From Rhodospirillales bacterium (lineage in GTDB: Bacteria; Pseudomonadota; Alphaproteobacteria; Rhodospirillales_A; JACZKS01), in assembly GCA_018648445.1 (NCBI GenBank), contig JABGRG010000042.1:1-33468 (forward strand): a DNA stretch of 33,468 nucleotides, in the 5' to 3' direction. Below the pieces are notes generated by a model. The model had not been told where the DNA came from, did not search any database, and saw only the letters and a program-made list of their open reading frames with translations. The translations under genes and the position numbers were made by a program. This document shows, in pieces, positions 1 through 7,565 of this stretch (its first letter is position 1; each line of letters opens with the position of its first letter).

Positions 1-1053
1 CGCAGCTTCGCCGATCTGGTGGCCCTTTGCCAATTCCTACCCGGCCCCGCCAGCTCTCAGGTCGGTATGGGCGTGGGCATCGCCAAGGCAGGTATCGGCG
101 GCGCGCTGGCCGCGTGGCTGGGCTTTACCATCCCTTCGGCCATCCTCATGCTGGCCTTCGCCTACGGACTGATCGAGGCGGGTGACGCCCTTGGAACCGG
201 CTGGCTGCAAGGCTTGAAGGTCATGGCCGTGGCCGTGGTGGCGCAGGCCGTCTGGCAAATGGCCAACGCCCTTTGTCCGGACCGCACCCGCCGGGGCTTC
301 GCCATTGCGGCGGCCGTCCTGGTGTTGGTGGCGCAGGGCCCGCTGGGCCATGTGGCGGCCATTTGTCTGGGCGCCATATTGGGCTGGTTGTTTATATCCA
401 ATGGCGCTGTCGCGCCGCCGCCGTCCCTGAGCATTCCCATCGGCAGGCGCACCGGCTTTTCGGTTCTCGGCGTATTTTTCATCCTTCTGGCGGGCCTGCC
501 GGTTGCGGCGGCGTTGAGCGGCAGCCATTCGCTGGCCGTGCTGGATAGTTTTTTCCGCGCGGGCTCGCTTGTGTTTGGCGGCGGACATGTGCTTTTGCCG
601 CTTTTGCAGGCCCATGTGGTGCCCCCCGGATGGGTCGACGCCGACACCTTTTTGGCCGGTTACGGCGCGGCCCAGGCGTTACCCGGCCCGTTGTTCAGCA
701 TTTCGGCCTTTCTGGGCGCGGTGACCTCACCGGGCGGCGGCATCGCATTGGCCCTCTTGTGCCTGCTGGGCATCTTTCTGCCGTCGTTTTTGTTGCTGGT
801 CGGCGTCATGCCGTTTTGGAACGCCTTGCGCGCCCGGCCCGCCGTCCAGTCGGCGCTGATGGGGGTGAACGCCGCCGTGGTCGGCCTTCTGGTGGCGGTT
901 CTTTACGATCCGGTGTGGACCGGAACCGTCCACGGCCCCAAGGATTTCGTGCTTCTTTTGGCGGCATTCGGTGCGCTGGCCGTGTTCAAGTTGCCGCCGT
1001 GGATGGTGGCGGTTCCGGCAGCCGTTTTGGGCGCGATTTTGGCAATGATCTAG
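1..1053 (+). CDS. chrA: Chromate efflux transporter (CHR family), 5' end outside window
   Basis: The reading frame is open from base 1 with no start, so the gene begins upstream; 350 residues are visible. CHR-family proteins are inner-membrane carriers, usually of two homologous halves, that export chromate. The signature of the first half is seen at the left edge (FLPGPASSQ followed by a Gly-rich membrane segment). The second half starts near residue 180 with GSLVFGGGHVLLPLL and repeats the Gln-Ala-Leu-Pro-Gly-Pro motif (AAQALPGPLFSISAF). Many hydrophobic segments follow to the C-terminus. The stop codon overlaps the stop of the convergent deaminase gene by three bases. Family assignment is firm. 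Whether chromate is the true substrate cannot be told from sequence, and the upstream context (for example chrB) is not visible. Confidence 0.9.
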   Translation, partial: RSFADLVALCQFLPGPASSQVGMGVGIAKAGIGGALAAWLGFTIPSAILMLAFAYGLIEAGDALGTGWLQGLKVMAVAVVAQAVWQMANALCPDRTRRGFAIAAAVLVLVAQGPLGHVAAICLGAILGWLFISNGAVAPPPSLSIPIGRRTGFSVLGVFFILLAGLPVAAALSGSHSLAVLDSFFRAGSLVFGGGHVLLPLLQAHVVPPGWVDADTFLAGYGAAQALPGPLFSISAFLGAVTSPGGGIALALLCLLGIFLPSFLLLVGVMPFWNALRARPAVQSALMGVNAAVVGLLVAVLYDPVWTGTVHGPKDFVLLLAAFGALAVFKLPPWMVAVPAAVLGAILAMI

Positions 1054-2072
1054 AGCATCTCCTGAATTTTCCTGATGTGCTTTTCCTTTTCCGCGTCGTC
1101 CAGAAACGACGCCGTGAAACCGTTGGCCGCCAGTTGTTTCACGTCTTCGCGGTTCAGGCGCAGCGCTTCGGCCAGTTGCACGAAATTTTCGGTCAGATAA
1201 CCGCCGAAATAAGCGGGATCGTCGCTGTTGACGGTGGCGCACAATCCGGCGTCCAGCATGCGTTTCGCCGGGTGGTTTTTCAAATCCGTAATGACGCGCA
1301 GTTTCAGGTTGGATAACGGACACGTGGTCAATGCCAGCCGACGCCCGGCGATATCGCGTGTCAGCACCGGATCTTCCATGCACCGGTTGCCATGATCGAT
1401 GCGATCAATGTCCAGAAGCTCGATGGCCTGACGGATGTATTCGGGCGGGCCTTCTTCTCCGGCATGGGCGACCAGCTTGAAGCCCTCGGCGCGGCAGGCG
1501 GCAAAAAGACGCTCAAATTTTTCCGGCGGATGGCCCAGTTCCGACGAATCCAGTCCGACGCCCAATATCCGGTCCTTGTGATCGCGTGCCATGTCGAGCA
1601 CGCGAAAGCCGTCTTCCTCGCTAAGGTGACGCAGGAAACACATGATCAGGCGATAAGAAATGCCAAACCGTGTCTCGCCTTCCTCCAGCGCGCCGCAGAT
1701 GCCATCCAGCGCCGTCTCGAACGCAATGCCCCGTTCCAAATGTCCCTGCGGATCGAAAAAGATTTCCACATGCACGATGTTTTCATCCGCGCAGCGCCGA
1801 AGATAGGCCATGGTCAGATCAAAGAAATCGCCCGCCGTGCGCAGCACGCTCATTCCCTGGTAATAGATATCCAGGAAATCCTGCAAATTGGAAAATTGGT
1901 AAGCCGCACGTACGGCATCCACAGTTTCAAAGGGAATGGCAACGTCGTTGCGCCGCGAGAGCTCGAACAGCATCTCCGGCTCAAGACTTCCCTCGATATG
2001 CAGATGAAGTTCTGCCTTCGGCAGTCGGCGGATCAGATCGGTGAGTGATTGTTCCATGGCAATTATTGCCAT
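1050..2072 (-). CDS. add: Adenine/adenosine deaminase
   Basis: This zinc-dependent amidohydrolase of the metallo-dependent hydrolase superfamily deaminates adenine or adenosine in purine salvage; it is cytosolic. All hallmark motifs are present: the metal-binding HLHIEGSLEPEM near the N-terminus, VAHAGEEGPPEYI with the catalytic Glu, RIDHGNRC, TTCPLSNLKLRV, and the metal Asp in TVNSDDPAYFGGYL. The LDSSELGHPP segment resembles bacterial proteins reassigned from adenosine to adenine deaminase, so adenine is the likelier substrate (inference). Length is 340 residues, or 335 if the second in-frame ATG at 2057 is used; neither has a good ribosome-binding site. Both ATGs lie in a perfect palindrome (2054-2074). 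The gene starts 24 bases after the preceding minus-strand gene ends and may be the last gene of the tungsten-enzyme operon. Confidence 0.88.
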   Translation of the reverse strand: MAIIAMEQSLTDLIRRLPKAELHLHIEGSLEPEMLFELSRRNDVAIPFETVDAVRAAYQFSNLQDFLDIYYQGMSVLRTAGDFFDLTMAYLRRCADENIVHVEIFFDPQGHLERGIAFETALDGICGALEEGETRFGISYRLIMCFLRHLSEEDGFRVLDMARDHKDRILGVGLDSSELGHPPEKFERLFAACRAEGFKLVAHAGEEGPPEYIRQAIELLDIDRIDHGNRCMEDPVLTRDIAGRRLALTTCPLSNLKLRVITDLKNHPAKRMLDAGLCATVNSDDPAYFGGYLTENFVQLAEALRLNREDVKQLAANGFTASFLDDAEKEKHIRKIQEML

Positions 2073-2074
2073 GG
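2054..2074. repeat. 21-bp perfect palindrome over the add start codons
   Basis: Arms CCATGGCAAT and ATTGCCATGG flank a single central base at 2064. The palindrome contains both candidate ATG codons of the deaminase (2072 and 2057). In mRNA it could form a hairpin occluding initiation; as DNA it could be a dimeric-regulator operator. Function is not known. Confidence 0.6.
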
Positions 2075-2096
2075 CGCGGATTTGAATTCAAGCGCC

Positions 2097-2390
2097 CTAC
2101 CCGCCGCCACGCTGGAAGTGGCGGTCGAACCAGACAAGGGTTTCGTCGACCTCGGCTGCCGAATAGCCGTCAAACGTCAGTGTGACATGGCTGACGGGCA
2201 GGGAAAAAAGGGCAATGCGCCGTCGGCTTTCTTCTGAAATGGCGATGTCCAGCCGTTGCGGGCCGGTGCCCATCACGATGCCATCGGGTTTTACGTCGTG
2301 TTCGCGACCATCCAGCGCTCGGGCCATCACGCGGAAAAATTCCTCGTGCGTAATCCCCATTTCCTTTTCAATGACGACCGGGCTTGGCAT
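2097..2390 (-). CDS. Conserved-looking 97-aa protein of unknown function in the aldehyde oxidoreductase operon
   Basis: I do not recognise a named domain. The protein is 97 residues, soluble, without signal peptide, cysteines or membrane segments. It starts MPSPVVIEKEMGITHEEFF, has a central Gly-Pro-Gln-Arg-Leu-Asp segment, and ends in a Gly-Gly-Gly tail after WFDRHFQR. Its ATG lies five bases after the stop of the MoaD-like gene, which implies translational coupling, and no separate ribosome-binding site is evident. Its place directly after the sulfur carrier and behind three enzyme subunits suggests a role in tungsten cofactor insertion, enzyme maturation or complex assembly. That is inference from position only. 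A small structural subunit is the main alternative. Confidence 0.75.
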   Translation of the reverse strand: MPSPVVIEKEMGITHEEFFRVMARALDGREHDVKPDGIVMGTGPQRLDIAISEESRRRIALFSLPVSHVTLTFDGYSAAEVDETLVWFDRHFQRGGG

Positions 2391-2395
2391 GGGAG

Positions 2396-2647
2396 TTAAC
2401 CGCCGGCGATGGGCGGCCAGATGGCGAGGGTGTCGGTGCTGGTCAGGGGGCGGGATTCGCGTTCGTCGGGCTGTAGATATATGCCGTTAACGAGCACCAG
2501 ATGGCATAGCTCAGGTGGCAGTTTCAGCTTGGCGATCACATTTGCCGCGCTCGCCCCGTCGTCCATCTCGATTTCAACCTGATAGTCCTTGGCCCCCGCC
2601 GGAAGGTATTTTTCGAGAAGCGCGAAAAGTTTGACCGTGACCTTCAT
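2396..2647 (-). CDS. MoaD/ThiS-family sulfur-carrier protein, tungstopterin-associated
   Basis: This 83-residue protein has a ubiquitin-like beta-grasp pattern (MKVTVKLFALLEKYL start, a middle LVLVNGIYL strand) and ends in a terminal Gly-Gly (PPIAGG). That tail is adenylated and thiocarboxylated in MoaD-type carriers, which donate sulfur to the dithiolene of molybdopterin. Length matches the family. It lies nine bases downstream of the FAD-subunit gene and five bases upstream of the 97-residue gene. MoaD-like genes are known companions of tungsten aldehyde oxidoreductase genes, so this copy is probably dedicated to the tungsten bis-pterin cofactor rather than being the housekeeping MoaD (inference). 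ThiS-type function is less likely in this context. Confidence 0.85.
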   Translation of the reverse strand: MKVTVKLFALLEKYLPAGAKDYQVEIEMDDGASAANVIAKLKLPPELCHLVLVNGIYLQPDERESRPLTSTDTLAIWPPIAGG

Positions 2648-2656
2648 GCAGATGTC

Positions 2657-3901
2657 CTATTTCTGTGTGCAGGCAATGTATGCCTCGGTTATGCGGTTCG
2701 GGTCGATCAATAATTTGTCGCGCCAATCGCCAAGGCGCACCCGCGATTGTATCAAACCGCGCAGCGTCCCGATATGGTCGGTACGCCCCAGACAAATAGC
2801 GCCGACCAGCTTGTCACCATCGAATTCGAGGCGGATATAGCGGTACTGGCCCTCGTCCAGCCGTTCCACCGATTTTCCACCCTCGACCCCTTGCCATTGC
2901 CCGAACGAACTGGACACCAGTCCGACCGTATCCAGCACGTTCATGCTGAGGCTGCCTTGGTAGGTGGCGTTGCCGCCCGCCATGTTCAGGGCCGCGATCC
3001 GGCCATGCTCGACGGCGGTGGGCTGAATGGCGTGAACCGACCAGCCGCCCATGAAATCCGGCCCCTGGGCCACGTCACCGGCGGCGAATATGGTCTCGAC
3101 GGTGCTGCGCAGATGATGATCGACGCGAATTCCGAAATCGGTCTCAACACCGCTTCCATCCAGAAACCCCACATTTGGACGAACCCCGGTGGCGACCACG
3201 ACGAGACCGGCCTGCAAGTCTTCGCCCTTGTCCAGATGTACGCGCAGGCGATTTTCGGGATCTTTGGTTTCCTCGATGCCGGTGATCTGGGTCGAGGTCA
3301 GGACCTCGATACCCTTCTCCTGACACCACTTCTTCATTAGACCGCCGGCCGCCTCGTTCATCATGCGCGGAACCATGCGATCAGCGGCCTCAACGATGGT
3401 CAGCTTCACCTGGCGTTTGATCAGGGCTTCCAGAACGATGCAACCGATGAACCCGGCGCCCATCAAAATGACATGGCTGTCGGGCGCGGCCAGCCGTACG
3501 ATTTCGCGGGCGTCGGCCAACGTCCAGCACGGATGGACGCCGGGCAGGTCAATTCCCGCAATCGGTGGCTTGAAGGTGCTGGAGCCGGTGGCGACGAGCA
3601 GGCGGTCATAGGGCAAAGTACCACCGTCGGTCAGTTTCACCGTTTGCGCGCCCGCATCCACATGATCGGCGCGGGCGTGGCGAAACTCGACGCCCAATTC
3701 ATCGAAATGGGTCTCGGATTTACGCAAATAGGTCCCCGGCTCGTCAATGGAACCAATCAGAAAATACGGCAAAGCCATTCGCGAATAGGGGGGTTCGGGC
3801 TCGTCTCCCAACATGACGACCTCGCCCGACGGGTCCGTCTTGCGCAGGGTCTCGGCGGCGATCACGCCCGCCGGGCCCGCACCGATCAGCACATAACGCA
3901 T
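2657..3901 (-). CDS. aorC: FAD-dependent NAD(P)-disulfide-type oxidoreductase, AorC-like subunit
   Basis: The predicted 414-residue flavoprotein begins with an FAD-binding GAGPAG motif at residues 7-12 and has a second dinucleotide-binding motif GAGFIG near residue 153. The ATG motif (LLVATGSSTFKPP) and the second FAD segment (IFAAGDVAQGPD) are also present. Start 3901 is preferred over an upstream TTG at 3916 because GAGG sits nine bases before the ATG. In the Aromatoleum aromaticum enzyme, an FAD subunit (AorC) links the tungsten and iron-sulfur subunits to NAD+. Gene order and adjacency here match that arrangement. The reaction would be electron transfer between NAD(P)H and the Fe-S subunit. 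A nitrite-reductase- or rubredoxin-reductase-like flavoprotein is the alternative family label, but the operon argues for AorC. Confidence 0.85.
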   Translation of the reverse strand: MRYVLIGAGPAGVIAAETLRKTDPSGEVVMLGDEPEPPYSRMALPYFLIGSIDEPGTYLRKSETHFDELGVEFRHARADHVDAGAQTVKLTDGGTLPYDRLLVATGSSTFKPPIAGIDLPGVHPCWTLADAREIVRLAAPDSHVILMGAGFIGCIVLEALIKRQVKLTIVEAADRMVPRMMNEAAGGLMKKWCQEKGIEVLTSTQITGIEETKDPENRLRVHLDKGEDLQAGLVVVATGVRPNVGFLDGSGVETDFGIRVDHHLRSTVETIFAAGDVAQGPDFMGGWSVHAIQPTAVEHGRIAALNMAGGNATYQGSLSMNVLDTVGLVSSSFGQWQGVEGGKSVERLDEGQYRYIRLEFDGDKLVGAICLGRTDHIGTLRGLIQSRVRLGDWRDKLLIDPNRITEAYIACTQK

Positions 3902-4010
3902 GGCGGTTTTCCTCAAAAATATGGCCCGCCGCCCGCATCGCCTAAGACCGGATTGGTCTCAGGCGATGCCACGACGGGCGATCTTGAGCCTTTACATTGG
4001 GCGTCACTAC

Positions 4011-5858
4011 CTAGAGGGCAAGTTTCTGGACGGTCTCGTTGGTCGGCACGCCGTCCGGAGTCCAGCCCCTGGCCTTGTAGTATTCGGGCAGCATCTTGCC
4101 CAGCTCGTTGACCTTGCCCTTGGCCGGGCCGGTCTTGGCGGCGTCTTTCAGCAGGCGTTTGGGCAGATTGTCGTCCTTGCCCGTAAAGCCCGCATCCAGA
4201 TTGAAGCGGCGTTCCAGGTTCCAGATGCGTTCGCCCACTTCCAACAGTTTTTCCGCCGTCCATGTGCCTTGGCACGCACCGTCGATCTGTGGCGCGATGT
4301 CCTCCACCGTCCACGCAAACGTCGTGAAAACGCAAAGACCAGACGAGTCGACCGCCGCAGTGGCGTCCTGGAAGGCCTTGACCAGACCGGCCTTGCCATC
4401 GGACACCAAAGGATCGGTTTTCTCGGGAATGCCGAGAATTTCGGAAGCCACGGTGTAGCCGCGCAGGTGGCAGGCACCACGGTTGGACGTGGCGTAGGCC
4501 AGTCCCATGCCCTGAATGCCGCGCGAATCGTAGGCCGGAAATTCCTGACCCTTGACCGACATGGTCAAATCGGGATGTCCGTACTTTTCGCACAAACGCT
4601 TGGAACCGAGACCGATTTCCGCGCCGAACCCTTCGCCCATGCCGGTCAGTTCGGCAACCGCAGCCAGCGCTTCAGCCGAACCGAATGTCAGCTCGATGCC
4701 GCCGGTCTGCTTCTTGGTAATGGCGCCCATTTCATAGAGTTCCATGGCAGCACCGACAGTGGCCCCGAACGAGATCGGGTCCATGCCCTGTTCGTTGCAC
4801 AGGTAGTTGACGTAGGTGCAGGCTTCCAGATCGTCGACGCCGGTGGCCGCGCCCAGGGCCCAGGCCGCTTCGTATTCCAGGCCGCCAGAGGCTTGCCAGT
4901 ATTTTTCCTTGTCGGCCACGGTAAAGTGGCCCCGGTCCATTTGCGAGACGCGCCCGCAGGCGATGGTGCAGCCGAAGCAGGCCTGTGTGTTGACCAGATT
5001 GGGCTTGCCGTCGGTCGGGCGTTTTTCGGCCATGGCTTCGGCCGAGATTTTGCTGGCGCCATCGAACTGGACGTCACGGTGGTTGTGGGTTGGCAAAGCG
5101 CCGGTTTCATTGATGACGTTCATCAGCACTTGCGTGCCGAAGGCAGGCAGACCCTGACCGGTCACCGCATTATCTGCCAGCACCTGTTTTCCGGCGGCAA
5201 CGGCGCCCATGAATTTTCCGAAATCATCAACGGCGACTCCAATGGTGCCGCGCACGGCCACGGCCTTGAGGTTTTTCGACCCCATAACCGCGCCCACGCC
5301 CGAGCGGCCAGCCGCCCTGTGCAGATCATTGACGATGCACGAGAACATGACGCCCGCTTCACCGGCACGGCCAATGGACGCGATACGAATTTGTGCGTCC
5401 TGATGCCTCGCTTTCAGTGCCGCTTCGGTTTCCCAGACGGATTGGCCCCACAAATCGGTGGCCGGAAGAAGTTCGGCTTCGTCGTTTCGGAGCAGAAGGT
5501 AGACCGGCTTTTTGGCCCTGCCTTCGAAGATGATCATATCCCAACCGGCGTTCTTCAGCTCGGCGCCGAAATAGCCGCCCGAGTTGGAGCACGCGATGGC
5601 TCCGGTCAGGGCTCCCTTGGTGATGACCGAGTAGCGCCCGGCGGTCGAGGCGGTGGTGCCGGTTAGCGGACCGGTCGCCATGATCATTTTGTTTTCCGGC
5701 GAAAGGGGATCGACCTTGGGGTTGACCTCTTCGACCAGATACTTGCTGGCAAGACCGCGCTGGCCGAGATATTTGTCAGCCCAGTCCATGTTCAGCGGTT
5801 CAACGGCGCATGTTCCCTTGGTCAGGTTCACGCGCAGGATTTTTCGTGTCCAAGCCAT
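4011..5858 (-). CDS. aorB: Tungsten-containing aldehyde:ferredoxin oxidoreductase, catalytic subunit
   Basis: The product oxidises aldehydes to acids, or reduces acids with low-potential electrons, at a tungsten bis-pterin centre in the cytoplasm. From the ATG at 5858 it is 615 residues, the usual family size. The N-terminal pterin-binding domain includes the Gly-rich TGPLTGTTASTAGRYSV segment. The 4Fe-4S ligands appear as C294-x2-C297-x3-C301 plus C509 (SSGLCVF). Residues equivalent to the active-site Glu and His of Pyrococcus furiosus AOR are visible at E328 (GLEYE) and H464 (RGACHLRGY). An in-frame TTG two codons upstream is less likely to be the start. A run of G residues precedes the ATG as a weak ribosome-binding site. 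It sits between the ferredoxin and FAD subunit genes. Substrate range cannot be read from sequence. Confidence 0.95.
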   Translation of the reverse strand: MAWTRKILRVNLTKGTCAVEPLNMDWADKYLGQRGLASKYLVEEVNPKVDPLSPENKMIMATGPLTGTTASTAGRYSVITKGALTGAIACSNSGGYFGAELKNAGWDMIIFEGRAKKPVYLLLRNDEAELLPATDLWGQSVWETEAALKARHQDAQIRIASIGRAGEAGVMFSCIVNDLHRAAGRSGVGAVMGSKNLKAVAVRGTIGVAVDDFGKFMGAVAAGKQVLADNAVTGQGLPAFGTQVLMNVINETGALPTHNHRDVQFDGASKISAEAMAEKRPTDGKPNLVNTQACFGCTIACGRVSQMDRGHFTVADKEKYWQASGGLEYEAAWALGAATGVDDLEACTYVNYLCNEQGMDPISFGATVGAAMELYEMGAITKKQTGGIELTFGSAEALAAVAELTGMGEGFGAEIGLGSKRLCEKYGHPDLTMSVKGQEFPAYDSRGIQGMGLAYATSNRGACHLRGYTVASEILGIPEKTDPLVSDGKAGLVKAFQDATAAVDSSGLCVFTTFAWTVEDIAPQIDGACQGTWTAEKLLEVGERIWNLERRFNLDAGFTGKDDNLPKRLLKDAAKTGPAKGKVNELGKMLPEYYKARGWTPDGVPTNETVQKLAL

Positions 5859-5873
5859 ATTCAAGCCCCCCGC

Positions 5874-6347
5874 TTACGCTTGCGCCTGGGCGCCGGCGTC
5901 GGTTTTGCCGGCCCAGCGGCGCATTTTGTCGTAACCCGTCCAATCGGCATCGATGTAGGTGATGGCGTCCGTCGGGCAGGCCTTGGCACATGCCGGGTCG
6001 CCGTCGCAAAGGTCGCACTTGATGACCTTTCCGGTGTCACTGTTGTAGTTCACCGTTCCGAACGGGCAGGCGATGGTGCAGACCTTGCAGCCGACGCACA
6101 GATCGTTGGAAACGATCTTCGCGCCGGTATCCGCGTTCACCGAAATGGCGTCCACGGGGCAGGCCGTCATGCACCAGGCTTCCGCGCACTGGGTGCAGGT
6201 GTAGGGCACGAACCGGTCGTGAAAATCGAAGACCTTGATCCGCGACTTGGCCGGGTTGAATGTTCCCTCGGTTTCGTACGAACACGCCATTTCGCACTGC
6301 ATGCAGAGGGTGCATTTTCCCGGGTCGATGTGAAGCGATTTAAGCAT
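5874..6347 (-). CDS. aorA: Four-cluster ferredoxin subunit of the aldehyde oxidoreductase
   Basis: This 157-residue protein carries sixteen cysteines in four groups: C12/15/18/22, C51/54/59/63, C84/87/90/94 and C111/114/120/124. The last three groups end in the Cys-Pro typical of 4Fe-4S ferredoxins. It should hold four [4Fe-4S] clusters and pass electrons between AorB and AorC or another acceptor. Start 6347 was chosen over an upstream in-frame start because GGGAAGG lies seven bases before the ATG and the protein then begins MLKSLHIDPGKC, as in DMSO-reductase-type electron-transfer subunits. It is the first gene of the aor operon, with the AorB gene 15 bases downstream. In the Aromatoleum enzyme such subunits form an electron-conducting filament with AorB; the same could hold here. 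Confidence 0.92.
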   Translation of the reverse strand: MLKSLHIDPGKCTLCMQCEMACSYETEGTFNPAKSRIKVFDFHDRFVPYTCTQCAEAWCMTACPVDAISVNADTGAKIVSNDLCVGCKVCTIACPFGTVNYNSDTGKVIKCDLCDGDPACAKACPTDAITYIDADWTGYDKMRRWAGKTDAGAQAQA

Positions 6348-6382
6348 CAAGAAACCTTCCCTGTCAGGTTCTGGACGCCCCC

Positions 6383-6399
6383 ACAATTTTTTAGATTGT
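6383..6399. promoter_or_regulatory. Short inverted repeat in the AT-rich leader of the aor operon
   Basis: Arms ACAAT and ATTGT flank seven bases, 36 bases upstream of the aorA ATG. The surrounding 40 bases are the most AT-rich in this part of the window and should hold the minus-strand promoter, though no convincing -35/-10 pair is visible. The repeat is a weak candidate for regulator binding. Confidence 0.25.
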
Positions 6400-6420
6400 C
6401 ATTAAGAATGAGTATTATTT

Positions 6421-6460
6421 GATTTCGCGACGACCGGCAAGAGTGTATCGCCGCGAAATC
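6421..6460. terminator. Inverted repeat between the Gfo/Idh gene and the aor operon
   Basis: GATTTCGCG (6421-6429) and CGCGAAATC (6452-6460) are perfect nine-base arms around a 22-base loop, just beyond the stop of the Gfo/Idh gene (minus strand). It may be a terminator-like or processing hairpin separating that gene from aorA. The long loop and the lack of a U-run on the minus strand make it a weak terminator; an operator is the alternative. Confidence 0.3.
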
Positions 6461-6472
6461 GGTCTCTATTTC

Positions 6473-7507
6473 TTATTTTTCCAAATTGCCCAGCCGGCGG
6501 GCCTTCAGTTCGGCCTCGAGGCAAAGTTTGGAGGCGAGGAAGCAATGTTCCTGGTCCATGGCCGTCTCGGTGCGATTGTGAACATCGGCAATCAGGTTGG
6601 CGCCGTAGGGGAGCGGGACGTCGTTGCAATCGATGTATTGCACGCCCTTGGCGTCGGCCATGAACAGGTGGTTGGCACCCGCTTTTCCGCCGACATCGAT
6701 ATACTTGCGAAGTTCGATATAGCCGTCAGTTCCCAGCACGAACAGGCGACCATCGCCCCATACGCCCAATCCGTCGGGGGTGAACCAGTCGACCCGGATA
6801 TAACCGGTGGCGCCGCCGCCGTTCAGCACGATATCGCCGAAATCCTCGAACTCGGGGTGTTCCGGGTGGTTGTGATTGGCCACCTGGCTGGAAACCACCT
6901 CGGCGTCGGACGCGCCGGCGAAATACAGAAACTGATCGATCTGATGGGACGCGATATCGGCCAGAATGCCGCCGGTTTCCGTCTTTCGGAAAAACCAGTC
7001 GGGACGCGGCTGGTTGTGAATGGCATGGGGACCCAGACCGACCGTTTGTAATACCCGGCCAATTGCACCCGATTTGACCAGCTCGGCGGCCTTTACCGTG
7101 GCCCGGTTCTCAAAGCGCTCGGAAAAACAGATGGAATAAATCCGCCCCGTTTCCTTTTGCACTTTGCGCACGTCTTCCAATTGCTCAAGCGTGGTAAAAC
7201 CGCCCTTGTCGGTCATGTAATCCTTGCCGTGGCGCATGACTTCTATGCCCAGTTCCGCACGCTTGAAGGGAACGGCCGCGCCAACGACCATTTGCAGGGT
7301 TTCGTCTTCCAGAATTTCGGCCCTGTCGGCCACCTCGCGGGCCTGCGGGTATTTTTCGCGAAATTGCGCGACCAGGAAGGGTTCGCCGCCGGTGAGGTCC
7401 ACGGCAACCAGTTCGGCTCCGGCATCCAGCAGACAATCGGTCTGCCCAAAGATGTGGTAGTGATTAACGCTGATTACGCCGAAGCGAAGGCTCGGTTTCG
7501 CCGCCAT
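6473..7507 (-). CDS. Gfo/Idh/MocA-family oxidoreductase
   Basis: This 344-residue protein has the layout of NAD(P)-dependent sugar/inositol dehydrogenases: an N-terminal Rossmann fold and a C-terminal alpha/beta domain. The Lys of the family EKP motif appears in DYMTDKGGF. A later GGILADIASHQIDQFLYF segment fits the conserved Gly-Asp-x-x-x-His region. The usual GxGxxG nucleotide loop is replaced by GVISVNHYHIFGQ, as in a subgroup with an Asn-His-x-His loop, so cofactor binding may differ. A substrate cannot be assigned: no sugar-transport or kinase genes adjoin it. It starts at ATG 7507. It is separated from the histidine kinase gene by 58 bases and from aorA by 125 bases, so it may be its own unit. 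Confidence 0.8.
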   Translation of the reverse strand: MAAKPSLRFGVISVNHYHIFGQTDCLLDAGAELVAVDLTGGEPFLVAQFREKYPQAREVADRAEILEDETLQMVVGAAVPFKRAELGIEVMRHGKDYMTDKGGFTTLEQLEDVRKVQKETGRIYSICFSERFENRATVKAAELVKSGAIGRVLQTVGLGPHAIHNQPRPDWFFRKTETGGILADIASHQIDQFLYFAGASDAEVVSSQVANHNHPEHPEFEDFGDIVLNGGGATGYIRVDWFTPDGLGVWGDGRLFVLGTDGYIELRKYIDVGGKAGANHLFMADAKGVQYIDCNDVPLPYGANLIADVHNRTETAMDQEHCFLASKLCLEAELKARRLGNLEK

Positions 7508-7565
7508 TTATTGTCTCCCCGTTTTCCCCTGTTCTTTATAGAGATTGGCGCTATGCGTCTCAACG

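Noticed and set aside
3900..5666. Plus-strand ORF of 588 residues opposite the aldehyde oxidoreductase genes
   Set aside because: It is antisense to AorB and AorC, which carry conserved cofactor motifs. Its sequence has no motif and is rich in residues forced by the opposite strand.
6383..6420. Fur- or Irr-like box upstream of aorA
   Set aside because: The AT-rich sequence only loosely resembles these motifs, and no 19-bp match was found by eye.
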